Assembly (NCBI RefSeq): GCF_020037125.1
Contig: NZ_JAIQDG010000001.1
Coordinates: 248,001 to 312,000, forward strand
Direction of reading: 5' to 3'
Source: Myxococcus sp. RHSTA-1-4
GTDB taxonomy: Bacteria > Myxococcota > Myxococcia > Myxococcales > Myxococcaceae
DNA: 64,000 nucleotides
The notes under the pieces are model-generated. The model was not told the origin of the DNA, made no database searches, and saw nothing but the letters and a program-made list of their open reading frames with translations. Within the stretch, counting starts at the first letter, position 1, and every line of letters starts with the position of its first letter. A program made the position numbers and the translations under genes. Shown here one piece after another: positions 1 to 10,017 of the stretch.

Positions 1-1769
1 ACGGCGTGGGGCTGATGATGGCGGGCACGGCCCAGGCGCCCGAGGACATTCCCCGGATGACGGAGACGGTGACGCGGGCGTACCGCGCGGTGCGCGAGTT
101 CCCCGCCCCCACCATCGCCGCCATCCGCGGCAACTGCTACGGCTGTGGGGTGGAGTTCTCGCTGCACTGCGACTACCGCGTCGCCGCGCACACGTACGAG
201 ACCCACTTCTACATGACGGAGATTGCCGAGTACCTGTTCATCCCGGCCTTCGGCAGCACGCAGGACCTGCCCCGCCTCATCGGTCTGGAGAACGCCACGG
301 ACGCGCTGCTGTGGGGCGAGCGCTGGTCCGCTCCGGAGGCGGTGCGCCGGGGACTGGTGGACGCCTGCTTCGATGACGCGGACTTCGACGGCAGCGTGCT
401 GCGCTTCGTGGACGCGCTGCTGGAATGCGGCGGCGGCAAGCGCCAGCAGGCGTCCGCTCCGGCCCGCGCGCCGGTGCCGGCGGACTTCGAGACGCGGACC
501 CGCGCCCGCATCGCGAGCCTGCCTCCCGCGTACCAGCCCGTCTATACGGAGTGCCTCGACCTGATGCTGCACGCGGCGCGGCGGGGCCGGGCGGAGGCGC
601 GGGACTACCAGCTCGAGGTGGAGGCCTGCGGGCGCGCGGTGGTGAACCCCATCGCCAAGGCCGCGCTCTCCATCTTCTTCGTGCGGAGGCTCGCGCTGCA
701 CCACAGCCTGCGCGAGCACGAGCTGCCGCCGCTCACGCACCTGGTCATCGACGCGGAGGACGCGCGGCTGGCGGCGCTGGCGGAGGACCTGCGCACCCGT
801 CGCGTGCGCGGCCTGTCGGTGGAGGTGGCTCCCCAACAGCCACCGCCGGGGGTTCCGGTGCTGCACGTCACGCGCTACGCCCCCGAGGGGGAGCCCCTGC
901 CCGAGGGCGCGGTGTCGCTGGCGGTGGACCTGGTGAGCGGCCCGCTCCGGCAGGTGTCGGACCTGGTGCTGTACGCCCCGCTGCTGGAGGCCGGCCTGCC
1001 CGTGGTGGAATTGCGCGCCGCGGAGGGCCGCCCGCCCGAGGAGGCGCGCACCCTGTTCGCCCTGCTGCACCGCGCGGGGTTCCACCCGGTGATGTCACGC
1101 GCGGCGGAGGAGCCCGTCCTCAACGCGCTGCTGGGGGCATACCTGGGGCCGCTGGTGGCCCATGTGCTCGCGGGCGGCGACGCGCGCGACGCCCTGGCCA
1201 CGGTGCGCGCGTTCGGCTTCGCGCGCTCGCCGGCGGAGCTCATCCGCGCCCTGCCGCGTCCCGCGCTGGCCCTGGCGCTGGCCCCGCACCTGCCGGCCGC
1301 GGCCTCGTTCGAGCGCGTCGAGGAGGCCCTGGAGGCACTGGCCACGGCGGAGCCCCGGGGCGCGCATGGCTCGGCTCCGCTCGCGGACGCGGTGCTCATC
1401 TCGCTGCTCGGCTTCGCCACCCGCGCGCTGGCGGACCGCACGCTGGGGCACCCCACCGTCGTGGACGTGCTGGCGCGCGAGCTCATCGACTTCCCGCTCG
1501 GCTACGGCAGCCTCTGCCGCTACCTCACGCGCGAGCGCGCCGCCCGGCTGCTCACCTCGGACGCGGTGCACGCCCTGCTCCCTGGCGAGCCCATGCAGGC
1601 GCTGGACGCGTTCGTCACCCGGGGCCGCGATTTCTATCCACAGGCCCGTCCCGCCGCCGCGCGTGCCCCGGCACAGGCCTCGCCGCCGGCCGTGGCCGCC
1701 GCGCTCCCCTCACCCGGGGCGCTCCCCGTGCCCGAGGCGCGCCCCACCCCGCGGAGCCTGCATGTCTGA
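1..1769 (+). CDS. Enoyl-CoA hydratase fused to a degenerate FadJ-like C-terminal region (5' end outside window)
   Basis: The frame is open at the left edge, so the true start lies upstream. About 590 residues are visible. The first 150 or so are a crotonase fold: the hydratase core is recognisable in APTIAAIRGNCYGCGVEFSL, followed by the CDYRVAA segment and the substrate-channel helices. The remaining 400 residues resemble the 3-hydroxyacyl-CoA dehydrogenase half of multifunctional beta-oxidation proteins only in its last part (around residues 490-535: a PTVVDVLAREL segment, then DFPLGYGSLCRYL, where FadB/FadJ have a GFP/GG motif). The Rossmann GxGxxG motif expected after the hydratase domain is absent. 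Inference: a hydratase/isomerase acting on acyl-CoA or acyl carrier chains, with a C-terminal part kept for structure or binding. It overlaps the next gene by 8 bases (ATGTCTGA), so the two are translationally coupled. The last 45 residues are Ala/Pro-rich. Confidence 0.7.
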   Translation, partial: GVGLMMAGTAQAPEDIPRMTETVTRAYRAVREFPAPTIAAIRGNCYGCGVEFSLHCDYRVAAHTYETHFYMTEIAEYLFIPAFGSTQDLPRLIGLENATDALLWGERWSAPEAVRRGLVDACFDDADFDGSVLRFVDALLECGGGKRQQASAPARAPVPADFETRTRARIASLPPAYQPVYTECLDLMLHAARRGRAEARDYQLEVEACGRAVVNPIAKAALSIFFVRRLALHHSLREHELPPLTHLVIDAEDARLAALAEDLRTRRVRGLSVEVAPQQPPPGVPVLHVTRYAPEGEPLPEGAVSLAVDLVSGPLRQVSDLVLYAPLLEAGLPVVELRAAEGRPPEEARTLFALLHRAGFHPVMSRAAEEPVLNALLGAYLGPLVAHVLAGGDARDALATVRAFGFARSPAELIRALPRPALALALAPHLPAAASFERVEEALEALATAEPRGAHGSAPLADAVLISLLGFATRALADRTLGHPTVVDVLARELIDFPLGYGSLCRYLTRERAARLLTSDAVHALLPGEPMQALDAFVTRGRDFYPQARPAAARAPAQASPPAVAAALPSPGALPVPEARPTPRSLHV

Positions 1770-2496
1770 GCCACGCGTCGCCGTCGTCACGGGGGCGGCG
1801 GGAGGCATCGGCCGCGCGGTGGTGCGGCGCCTGCTGCGCGCGGGCCTGCACGTGGTGGCGACCGACTCCGCCGAGGCGTCCCTGCGGGAGCTGGAGGAAG
1901 TCCGGGCGGACGCCCCCCGCCTGGGCCTCGAGGTCATGGACGTGGCGGACGTGGAGTCCATCCGCCGCGTCGCCGCGAGCGTGGACGCGGCCCACCACCG
2001 GGTGGACGTGCTCGTCACCTGCGCGGGCGTCTTCCAGCAGATGTCCGCGCTGAAGGACGACGCGGCCGCCGTGGAGCGCGTGCTGCGCATCAACCTCACG
2101 GGCACGCTGCACACCACCACGCACTTCGGCGCCATCATGTCGCGCACCGGGGGGCGCATCGTCCACGTCAGCTCCATCTCCGGGCTCACGGGCGCGGCGC
2201 TCGCGGGGCCCTACGCCGCGTCCAAGGCGGGCATGGTGGCGCTCACGCAGTCACACGCGCGCGAGCTGGCGGCCCACGGAATCTCCGTCAACGCCGTGCT
2301 GCCCGGCTACGTCGACACGCCCATGGCCGCCCCCATGCGGGCCACGCTGCAACAGTTCGTCATGCCCCGCGTCCCCCTGCGCCGCTTCGCGCAACCGGAC
2401 GAGGTCGCCGAGGTCATCGAGTTCCTCGCCACCTGCAAGACGCCCTACCTGACGGGGGCGGCCATTCCCATCGACGGAGGCCTGCATGTCGGCTGA
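1762..2496 (+). CDS. Short-chain dehydrogenase/reductase
   Basis: The product is 244 residues, a normal length for a classical SDR. The NAD(P)-binding glycine motif TGAAGGIG is at residues 10-17, the catalytic Ser is in VSSISG, and the YxxxK pair is in YAASKAG. The C-terminal TGAAIPIDGG is typical of FabG-like reductases. The usual NNAG motif after beta-4 reads TCAG, so the structural Asn is replaced. It probably reduces or oxidises a 3-oxo/3-hydroxyacyl intermediate made or used by the flanking hydratase and acyl-AMP ligase. The start is the ATG inside the end of the upstream gene; the gene overlaps the ligase by 11 bases, so all three form one operon. Confidence 0.85.
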   Translation: MSEPRVAVVTGAAGGIGRAVVRRLLRAGLHVVATDSAEASLRELEEVRADAPRLGLEVMDVADVESIRRVAASVDAAHHRVDVLVTCAGVFQQMSALKDDAAAVERVLRINLTGTLHTTTHFGAIMSRTGGRIVHVSSISGLTGAALAGPYAASKAGMVALTQSHARELAAHGISVNAVLPGYVDTPMAAPMRATLQQFVMPRVPLRRFAQPDEVAEVIEFLATCKTPYLTGAAIPIDGGLHVG

Positions 2497-4450
2497 GCCT
2501 GTCCACGTCGCCGCGACACCCGAGGCGGAGCATCCTCTCGCGCCGGTGTATTCCGGCCGCGCCGTCGCCACTCCGGACGCGGAGCGGAACCTCGCGCTTG
2601 CGAAGCCTGGCCTCACCACCGCGATTCCCGACGCGAAACGGAACCGCGTGCCGGTGGAGCCCGGCCTCGTTGCCACTCCAGACGCGGAGCGGAACCTCAC
2701 CAGGGAGTCTGCTTCGGCAGAGCCGGGCCTCCCGGCCGGTTCGCCCTCCGCGGCGTGGCTGCCTGACGCGGCCCTCACCTTTCCGGAGGCCTTCTCCCAG
2801 CGAATGGCGCTGACGCCCGAGCAGCCAGTGCTGCACGTGGTCAGCTTCGCCGGGCGCGAGCCCCAGGCGCGGCCCTTCACCTACGCGGCGCTCGCGAAGA
2901 GCGTGCACCAGGCGGCCGCGCTGCTGGTCCGGGCGGGAGTGGGGCCGGGGGACTCGGTGCTGCTGTGCGTGTCCCGGGCGGACGCGTTCTTCTCCTTCCT
3001 CATCGCCACGCAGGTGCTGGGCGCCATCCCCGCCCCGCTGCCGTCGATGGCCGACCTGCAGATGCAGTCGTACCAGGCCCGCCTCCGCTCGGTGGCACGC
3101 GACGCGAGGCCGCGCGCGCTGGTGGTGGACGACGCGCGGGCGCGGCAGGCCGTGGCCGGGGCGCTGGAGGACGGGACGCTCGCCGTCGTGGAGCTGGCGG
3201 AGCTGGACGGTGAGTCCGTGCCGCTGGAGCGCCCGCTGGACTGGCGGTGCCGTCCGGACGGAATCGCCTTCCTGCAGTACACGTCAGGCAGCACCGGGGA
3301 GCCGAAGGGCGTGGTGGTGCGGCATGACAACCTCGTGGCCAACCTCCGCGCCATCATCGAGGGTGGGCGGATGGACGGGCGCGACGTCGTCTATTCGTGG
3401 CTGCCGGTGTTCCACGACATGGGGCTGGTGGCCGGGCTGCTGCTGGGCGTGTACCTGGGCATCCCCGCGTGTGTCGCGCCGCTGAAGAGCTTCGTCTACC
3501 GCCCGGACTCGTGGCTGCGCGCCATCCACCGCTTCCGGGCGACGTTCAGCCCGGCGCCCAACTTCGCGTATCACCTGCTCGCGCACCGCATCCCGGAGAG
3601 CGCGCTGCGCGAGCTGGACCTGGCCTCCTGGCGGCTGGCCTTCGACGGGGCGGAGCCCATCGACCCGCTGACGGCGCAGGCATTCATCCGCCGCTTCGAG
3701 CCCGCGGGCTTCCGCGCCACCAGCTTCCGCCCCGCGTACGGACTGGCCGAGGCCACGCTGGCCGTGTCCTTTCCTCCGCCGGATGCGCCCCTGCGCTGTG
3801 ACAGCGTGGAGCGCGAGGCCCTCACGGCCCGGGGTGAGGCGCGGCCGGTGGAGCCGGGCTCGGCGGACAGCACGACGTTCATCAGCGTGGGCCGGCCGGT
3901 GCCCGGGCACCGGGTGCGCATCCTCGCGCCGGAGGACGGGCGCGAGTTGCCCGAGCGGCACCTGGGTGAGGTGGTGGTGTCGGGGCCTTCGGTGACGCCG
4001 GGCTACTTCCACGAGCTGCGCGAGGGCGGCGTGGCACGGACGGAGCTTCGTACCGGAGACCTGGGCTATCTCGCGGACGGCGAGCTGTTCATCGTCGACC
4101 GGCTCAAGGACCTGCTCGTGGTGGGCGGGCGGAAACATGCGCCGGCCGACGTGGAGCGTGTGGTGGGGGCGCTGGAGGGTGTGCGCGGTGGCGCGGTGGT
4201 GGCGTTCAGCGTGCGCGGAGAGGAGGGCACGGAGGAGGTGGTCCTCGCCGTGACTCCGGAAGCAGGCGTGGAGCCGGGGGCGCTGGAGGTGGCGGTGAAG
4301 CGGGCCGCCCAGGAGCATTTCGGCTTCCCACCACGGGTGGTGCTCGTCCGTCCCGGCGCGCTGCCCAAGACGTCCAGCGGCAAGCTGCAGCGCTCCGCCT
4401 GCCGCGCGCGGTACCTGGATGGGACGCTCCAGCGCTTCGCACGGGAGTAG
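2486..4450 (+). CDS. Fatty-acyl-AMP ligase (FAAL), AMP-dependent synthetase family
   Basis: The product is 654 residues. It adenylates a carboxylic acid, probably fatty, and typically hands it to an acyl carrier protein. The P-loop YTSGSTGEPKG begins near residue 265, followed by WLPVFHDMGLVAG, which is characteristic of FAALs. YGLAEATL, RTGDLGYL and DRLKDLLVVGGRKHAP are the adenylation core motifs, and the catalytic Lys is K633 in PKTSSGK. The first 90 residues are not part of the enzyme: they hold three or four copies of a 17-18 residue unit around ATPDAERN (see the repeat entry). The family domain begins near residue 100 (LTFPEAF), so translation could start later, but the ATG used here overlaps the SDR gene and fits coupling. 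No carrier protein is seen in the window. Confidence 0.88.
   Translation: MSAEPVHVAATPEAEHPLAPVYSGRAVATPDAERNLALAKPGLTTAIPDAKRNRVPVEPGLVATPDAERNLTRESASAEPGLPAGSPSAAWLPDAALTFPEAFSQRMALTPEQPVLHVVSFAGREPQARPFTYAALAKSVHQAAALLVRAGVGPGDSVLLCVSRADAFFSFLIATQVLGAIPAPLPSMADLQMQSYQARLRSVARDARPRALVVDDARARQAVAGALEDGTLAVVELAELDGESVPLERPLDWRCRPDGIAFLQYTSGSTGEPKGVVVRHDNLVANLRAIIEGGRMDGRDVVYSWLPVFHDMGLVAGLLLGVYLGIPACVAPLKSFVYRPDSWLRAIHRFRATFSPAPNFAYHLLAHRIPESALRELDLASWRLAFDGAEPIDPLTAQAFIRRFEPAGFRATSFRPAYGLAEATLAVSFPPPDAPLRCDSVEREALTARGEARPVEPGSADSTTFISVGRPVPGHRVRILAPEDGRELPERHLGEVVVSGPSVTPGYFHELREGGVARTELRTGDLGYLADGELFIVDRLKDLLVVGGRKHAPADVERVVGALEGVRGGAVVAFSVRGEEGTEEVVLAVTPEAGVEPGALEVAVKRAAQEHFGFPPRVVLVRPGALPKTSSGKLQRSACRARYLDGTLQRFARE
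2498..2720 (+). repeat. Tandem coding repeat, about 51-54 bases per unit, at the 5' end of the acyl-AMP ligase gene
   Basis: Three clear copies start near 2564, 2618 and 2669, spaced 54 and 51 bases. Each encodes a variant of ATPDAERNL followed by a PGL-ending linker (VATPDAERNLALAKPGL, TAIPDAKRNRVPVEPGL, VATPDAERNLTRE). A more diverged first copy (AATPEAEHPL) precedes them. Copies 1 and 3 are nearly identical in DNA, which points to recent duplication. Confidence 0.75.
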
Positions 4451-4456
4451 CGCAAC

Positions 4457-5170
4457 TCAGCGAGTCGGCAGTTCCCGGAACATCACTTCGTCCAAACCGA
4501 GCCGCTGGACCGTTTCCACGAACCGCTCCGTGGCGATGATCTTCGTCTGGAAGTTGGCGAGCCGAAAGAGGTCGCGGTCCATCGGCAGGGTTGCCGCATC
4601 CAGGAGCGGCTCCGGAGGAAAACTGAATTCCCGCCGGCCACACGTCACACACGGTGGTGGCAGAAACCGCGGCAAACAGTCCCGGTGCAGCAGTCCTCGT
4701 GGCTCCACCTGGAGTTCCAGCAACTCGGGCGCGTTCTTGTCGCGGAGCCGTAACTGAGTCTTGCAGCCTGTCAAGCCGCGCAAGCCCTCTGCCTGGAGTT
4801 GCTCCAGCGCCTCTTTGCGGATGAGCAACGTCCATGGCTGCATCAATACGAGCTGTGGGAAGGGTCCCCGCCCTCTTCCAACCAGCGGGCCGAATTCCGC
4901 GCCTGGCTCGAGGAGCGCACCGGCGGGCGCCAGTGGACGTACCGCTTCTCTCAGGCGGGTGAACTCCGTGAAATCCTCTTCCACGCGCGCCCCGAACTTC
5001 CTGCACTCCGGCAGCTCGGAAAGGTCCACGGAGGGGTATGCCTCTCCAATCCCGCCCCCGACTTCATCACAGGTAGCGCAGTGGATGCCGGGCAGACACC
5101 ACTTGTGGTCTGCCTCGATGCTCCAGGAGTACCGAGGAGAGTGCACATAAGTGAGGTGAAGCCACCGCAT
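4457..5170 (-). CDS. SitI6-family double-CxxC immunity protein
   Basis: The product is 237 residues with no signal peptide, so it acts inside the cell. Two CxxC pairs (C31/C34 in HCATC and C174/C177 in CVTCGRR) match the double-CxxC layout of SitI6 immunity proteins, which protect a myxobacterial cell from its own SitA6 toxin received from siblings by TraA/TraB outer-membrane exchange. The N-terminus has an aromatic-rich segment (WLHLTYVHSPRYSW). It lies 2 bases after the toxin gene on the same strand and ends 6 bases from the convergent ligase gene. Identification rests on recall of the family plus the pairing with the toxin lipoprotein. Confidence 0.8.
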   Translation of the reverse strand: MRWLHLTYVHSPRYSWSIEADHKWCLPGIHCATCDEVGGGIGEAYPSVDLSELPECRKFGARVEEDFTEFTRLREAVRPLAPAGALLEPGAEFGPLVGRGRGPFPQLVLMQPWTLLIRKEALEQLQAEGLRGLTGCKTQLRLRDKNAPELLELQVEPRGLLHRDCLPRFLPPPCVTCGRREFSFPPEPLLDAATLPMDRDLFRLANFQTKIIATERFVETVQRLGLDEVMFRELPTR

Positions 5171-5172
5171 GG

Positions 5173-5895
5173 TCAGTAGATGTCCTCTTCAATGATGGGG
5201 AACATGGGAAGGAGGCTCCTCTCGTAGTACGGCACTACGGGGCCCGACAGGTCGAAGCGGAAGATCATCTGCGTCGCGAAGAGATGGATGGCCTGTCGCT
5301 TCGCAAGTGGGTTGTCGTCGATATAGCGCCTCCACTCCGCGTTCCAGGGCCCCCCATTCGCCCCACGATGAATCTTCTCGTGAACCTGCTTGTCGAGCAC
5401 CAGCGTCCACTCGTGGATGTTGATGCCTTGTCGCGTGAACCACTTCTTGAACGCCTGGGGAAATACGTGGTGTCTGACCCAGGTTCGCCTGGGCAGTTCC
5501 TCCATCTCCCTCTTGAGGCGAGCCGCGTACTCAGCGCTCGTCTCATTCCAGGGAATGATGAAGATGGGCTCCGCGTCCTCCGGTAGCCCCTGCATGCTTC
5601 CCCAGTAGCGCCGGGGATTCGCGGGAGTCGGGAAGGGGCGCGCGACTCCCGGCGCCGGTGCGGGAGGCCGAATGGGCGCCACCGCCTGAGCGCGCACGAG
5701 GCGGCCCGGGTCCACGTCCTCGCAAAAGTAGAGGGCGCACGCGCCGACCCCGCAAATGAACAGGGTGCAGCGGTCCGCCCCCGGGTCGTCGCACTCTTCT
5801 GCTGCCGCCTCAGCGGCCTCCCACTGCTGCTGGGTGACGTTCGTCGAAGCGCAGGCCGTCAGCAGGGAAACCAGCAGCAGTATCCAGGCTCTCAT
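5173..5895 (-). CDS. SitA6-family polymorphic toxin lipoprotein
   Basis: The product is 240 residues. The signal peptide ends in a lipobox (LLTAC, lipidated Cys15), so the protein is an exported lipoprotein, as required for cell-to-cell transfer by outer-membrane exchange. Residues 35-60 are Cys-rich (six Cys), then a Pro-rich linker (70-95), then a C-terminal toxin-like domain from about 115. That domain has a His cluster: RHHVFPQ at 141-147, then H161, H172 and H176, and PWNAEWRRY at 183-191. The His pattern resembles HNH/AHH-type nuclease cores, but activity is inferred. The start has a strong AGGAGG six bases upstream, unlike many genes nearby. The partner immunity gene follows directly. 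Confidence 0.8.
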   Translation of the reverse strand: MRAWILLLVSLLTACASTNVTQQQWEAAEAAAEECDDPGADRCTLFICGVGACALYFCEDVDPGRLVRAQAVAPIRPPAPAPGVARPFPTPANPRRYWGSMQGLPEDAEPIFIIPWNETSAEYAARLKREMEELPRRTWVRHHVFPQAFKKWFTRQGINIHEWTLVLDKQVHEKIHRGANGGPWNAEWRRYIDDNPLAKRQAIHLFATQMIFRFDLSGPVVPYYERSLLPMFPIIEEDIY

Positions 5896-5943
5896 GGAGG
5901 ACCTCCTCTACAACGAGCCTGGAAACGCCGGCTGATACCCCAC

Positions 5944-6519
5944 TCAGCGCGCCGAAGCCACCACGCGCCGCGCCTTCTCCAGCATCCGCCGCAGCGGCGC
6001 CTCGTCCGCGCGCGCGAGCGCCTCGTCCCACGTGAGCCACTGCACGCCGGTGGACTCGGCCGGGTCATGCACCAGCGCCTCCGGGTTCTCCGCAACCAAC
6101 AGGAAGCGCACGTCCAGGTGGTGATGCTCCGGCTCGTCACGCCGGGCCGGAATGGTGTGGATGTCCACGTCCAGCGGCCGGGGCGCGGAAGGGTGCACGT
6201 GGACGCGGCAGCCCGTCTCCTCGCGCGCCTCGCGCAGGGCCGTGGCCGCCATGTCCCCTCCGTCCGCGACGTCCGCATGCCCGCCCGGCTGCAGCCAGCG
6301 CTTCAGCTTGCCGTGATGCAGCATCACCACGCGCCCGCCCTCCGGGTCCACCACCACCGCGCTGCCAGTGAAGTGGGCCGTGGCCTGCGAGCGCGAAAAC
6401 GGCTGCTCCAGCGTGACGGCGTGGTGGCGCATGCGCTCCAGGTCCTCGCGCTCCTTGTCGTCCGAGGGAGTGTGCCGCGCCAGGAGGGCCTGCAAGGAAG
6501 TCGAAGCCGGGGAGTCCAT
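5944..6519 (-). CDS. Nudix hydrolase
   Basis: The product is 191 residues from the ATG at 6519. The Nudix box is [10 protein letters not shown]...[10 protein letters not shown], two residues longer than the classical GX5EX7REUXEEXGU spacing and with Asp in place of the first Glu. This longer form is common in Nudix proteins annotated as NTP pyrophosphohydrolases. The catalytic REAREE helix is intact. It would hydrolyse a nucleoside diphosphate linked to another group; the substrate is unknown. An upstream in-frame start would add 45 Arg-rich residues and looks spurious. It is divergent from the sigma-54 activator at 6684. Confidence 0.85.
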   Translation of the reverse strand: MDSPASTSLQALLARHTPSDDKEREDLERMRHHAVTLEQPFSRSQATAHFTGSAVVVDPEGGRVVMLHHGKLKRWLQPGGHADVADGGDMAATALREAREETGCRVHVHPSAPRPLDVDIHTIPARRDEPEHHHLDVRFLLVAENPEALVHDPAESTGVQWLTWDEALARADEAPLRRMLEKARRVVASAR

Positions 6520-6683
6520 GCCCGTCCACGTACCGCCCCGGATGGCTTCCGCGCCAGCGCCTTTCGCACGGCGGGCGTGCAGGCGGCCACGGCCGGTGTA
6601 GGGTGCCACCCCGGGCGTGTTCTCATGCGGACGCACCCGGCCGGCCGGTGCCACTGAAGGTGCATGGAGATTCGAGCAACACC

Positions 6684-8090
<1,407 letters not shown>

Positions 8091-8264
8091 GCCTCGAAAA
8101 TCCGTTACACCCGGACACGCCACCGTGATTTTCCACCGCCGTCCCACCCCCTCCCACTCCCACCCGGCCTCGCCAGGACTCCGGAATCGCTCGGCTTTTT
8201 CCGGCCAACCGGCGCCGGGCTGGAAGGCGGGGCTGGCATCCGCCTTGCTCAGGAAGCACCCCCG

Positions 8265-9341
8265 ATGAGCCCCCGCCTCCTCGCCCTGCTGCTGTGCCTG
8301 CTGTCCGGAGTGCCCGCCCTGGGCGCCTCCGGGCTGGAGGCCGTGCGCGGGCGGGCCCAGGCGGCACGCACGGAGGTGCGCTCGCTGCGTGGCCAGCAGC
8401 AGGCCCTCCGCGACGAGCTGAACGGGCTGGCGGCGCGAATCGAGTCGCTCAAGGCGGAGCGCCAGGGGCGGCTGACGGCGGGGACGGAGCTGGAGGCGGC
8501 GCTGCGGCGCTCGCAGGAGCTGAGCGGCTCGCTCACCGGGCTGGCGCAGTCGGTGGCGGCGGCCGAGGGCGAGTCGGAGCGCGCGCACCTGGCGCTGCAC
8601 ACCGCGCTGTCCGAGGAGCTGGCGCGGCTGCGCGCGGCGTGGGACGGGACGGCGGACCGGGGCCAGCGCGCGAAGCTGCTGGAGGCCATGCGCACGGTGC
8701 GCGCCGAGCGCGAGGCGGTCCGCGCGGCGCTGCCGGCCTCGCGCGTGCCGGCGCTGGACCGGGCGGCCCCCGCCGGGGATGACCCCGAGGATTTGCTGGA
8801 GCAGGCGGACACCCTGCGCGACACCGAGGACAAGGTGCGCGAGCGGCTCAAGGCCCTGCGCGGACGCATCACCGAGGTGCGCGAGGAGCGCGACCTGGAC
8901 CGGCGCATGAGCGACTTCCTCGGCGAGGAGTCCATGTTCGACGAGCAGGACCGCCGCCTCCGCGTCCGGCTGAGTGGCGACCGGGTGCAGGTGGAGCGCG
9001 GAACGCCCCGGGGAGGCAGCCCCTCCTTCCAGGAGGACGGGGCGGGCACGGCGGCCCCGCCGCCGACTGTGGGTACGCCCACTGATGACGGGAGCGGCAG
9101 CCCGGGGACCGTCGACGTGCCGAGAGACCCCACCCCGGTGCCCGTCACGTCGCCGTCGCCCCGCGCGAGCGACAGCCGCCCGCAGGTGGAGACGGCGCGC
9201 GCCCAGGCGCTGGCGGCCGGTGGGCCGGTGGACCTGGCGGCGATGGAGGCCGAGGCCGCGAAGCTGGAGGCCCTGGCCCGTGAGCTGGACAGCCGCGCCT
9301 CCTCGCTGGAGCGCCGGGCCCAGGAGCTGGAGAAGCCCTGA
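8265..9341 (+). CDS. Exported coiled-coil protein of unknown function
   Basis: The product is 358 residues. An N-terminal signal peptide (LLALLLCLLSGVPALGASG) is followed by long Ala/Glu/Arg/Leu heptad-like stretches at about 25-190 and 300-355, with a Pro/Thr-rich linker (about 245-300). It is probably a periplasmic, elongated coiled-coil protein. No enzymatic motif is visible. An AGGAAG nine bases upstream supports this start. It follows the sigma-54 activator by 174 bases and converges on the lipoprotein gene 12 bases away. Confidence 0.65.
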   Translation: MSPRLLALLLCLLSGVPALGASGLEAVRGRAQAARTEVRSLRGQQQALRDELNGLAARIESLKAERQGRLTAGTELEAALRRSQELSGSLTGLAQSVAAAEGESERAHLALHTALSEELARLRAAWDGTADRGQRAKLLEAMRTVRAEREAVRAALPASRVPALDRAAPAGDDPEDLLEQADTLRDTEDKVRERLKALRGRITEVREERDLDRRMSDFLGEESMFDEQDRRLRVRLSGDRVQVERGTPRGGSPSFQEDGAGTAAPPPTVGTPTDDGSGSPGTVDVPRDPTPVPVTSPSPRASDSRPQVETARAQALAAGGPVDLAAMEAEAAKLEALARELDSRASSLERRAQELEKP

Positions 9342-9353
9342 GGGGCGCTTCGG

Positions 9354-9893
9354 CTACAGCAGCCCGCCCTCCACCTCGAGCGTCACCACCGCCTGCAGGC
9401 GCACCTCGCGCTCGGGCATGACGCCGCGGCCGCGGACGATGATGCTCATGGTGGGCGCGGAGACGAAGGGCTGCAGCTCCACGTCGTCCACGTTCAGCGA
9501 GAGGACGGGGTTGGGGGTCCGGAGGTTCAGCCGGGAGATGTCCTGCCGCTGGGCGATGCGCTCCTCGCGGTCCCCGGCCCGGGCGTAGAACTCCACCGTG
9601 TCCAGGAAGGTGAAGTCCTGGTCATTGGGGCTGAGCACCTTGAGCGTCAGGGACTGCACCTTGACGGACGTCACCTCGTCCTTGGTGACACCCCGGTTCT
9701 TGAAGTCCTGGTTCTGGTCGAAGTCCATCCCCGCGAAGCTGCTGATGGCGGGAAAGGCGTTGAGGAGGGTGGTGACGCCAGGAGGGCCCGCGGGCACGGT
9801 CGACTCGCCCTTCACCTCGGTGGTGAAGGAAGCGGGAGCGCAGGCGACCAGCCCCACCAGGCCGGCCGCCGCGAATAGAGACGCGAGGCGCAT
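9354..9893 (-). CDS. Putative lipoprotein of unknown function
   Basis: The product is 179 residues. A signal peptide ends in a lipobox (GLVAC, Cys18). The mature part looks beta-rich, alternating hydrophobic and polar residues (VKVQSLTLKVL, VEFYARAGD, RLQAVVTLEVEGG), and may form a small beta-sandwich. No family recognised. A TACAAT hexamer ends six bases before the ATG with no Shine-Dalgarno, so the message may be leaderless. It is divergent from the beta-barrel gene at 10018. Confidence 0.65.
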   Translation of the reverse strand: MRLASLFAAAGLVGLVACAPASFTTEVKGESTVPAGPPGVTTLLNAFPAISSFAGMDFDQNQDFKNRGVTKDEVTSVKVQSLTLKVLSPNDQDFTFLDTVEFYARAGDREERIAQRQDISRLNLRTPNPVLSLNVDDVELQPFVSAPTMSIIVRGRGVMPEREVRLQAVVTLEVEGGLL

Positions 9894-9899
9894 GTATCA

Positions 9900-9905
9900 A
9901 TTGTA
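9900..9905 (-). promoter_or_regulatory. TACAAT hexamer before the 9893 lipoprotein gene
   Basis: It is the closest match in the window to a classical -10 box and ends six bases before the ATG on the minus strand, with no Shine-Dalgarno. Confidence 0.5.
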
Positions 9906-10017
9906 TCGGGCCGCGGGGGGCCCCGTCACCGGAACTGCCAACGGCCAGCCGGGCGGACGGGCCCGCCCTCCCGCGAGTGGGGCGTGCAGGCGCGAGGCCG
10001 GATATGGTGCGCGCGTC

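Noticed and set aside
425-2053. Long Arg/Gly/Ala/Pro-rich open frame over the first gene
   Set aside because: It is a shadow frame caused by high GC; composition is unlike any protein family and it overlaps a clear hydratase and SDR.
8234-8249. Sigma-54-like promoter TGGCATCCGCCTTGCT with correct spacing, before the coiled-coil gene
   Set aside because: The spacing is right and a sigma-54 activator gene lies upstream, but transcription would begin about five bases before the ATG and leave the AGGAAG ribosome binding site outside the message. It may be chance; worth noting but not supported.
8091-8264. Possible small gene or terminator between the 6684 regulator and the coiled-coil gene
   Set aside because: No open frame with a plausible start and no stable hairpin with a T-tract was seen; only a C-rich stretch.
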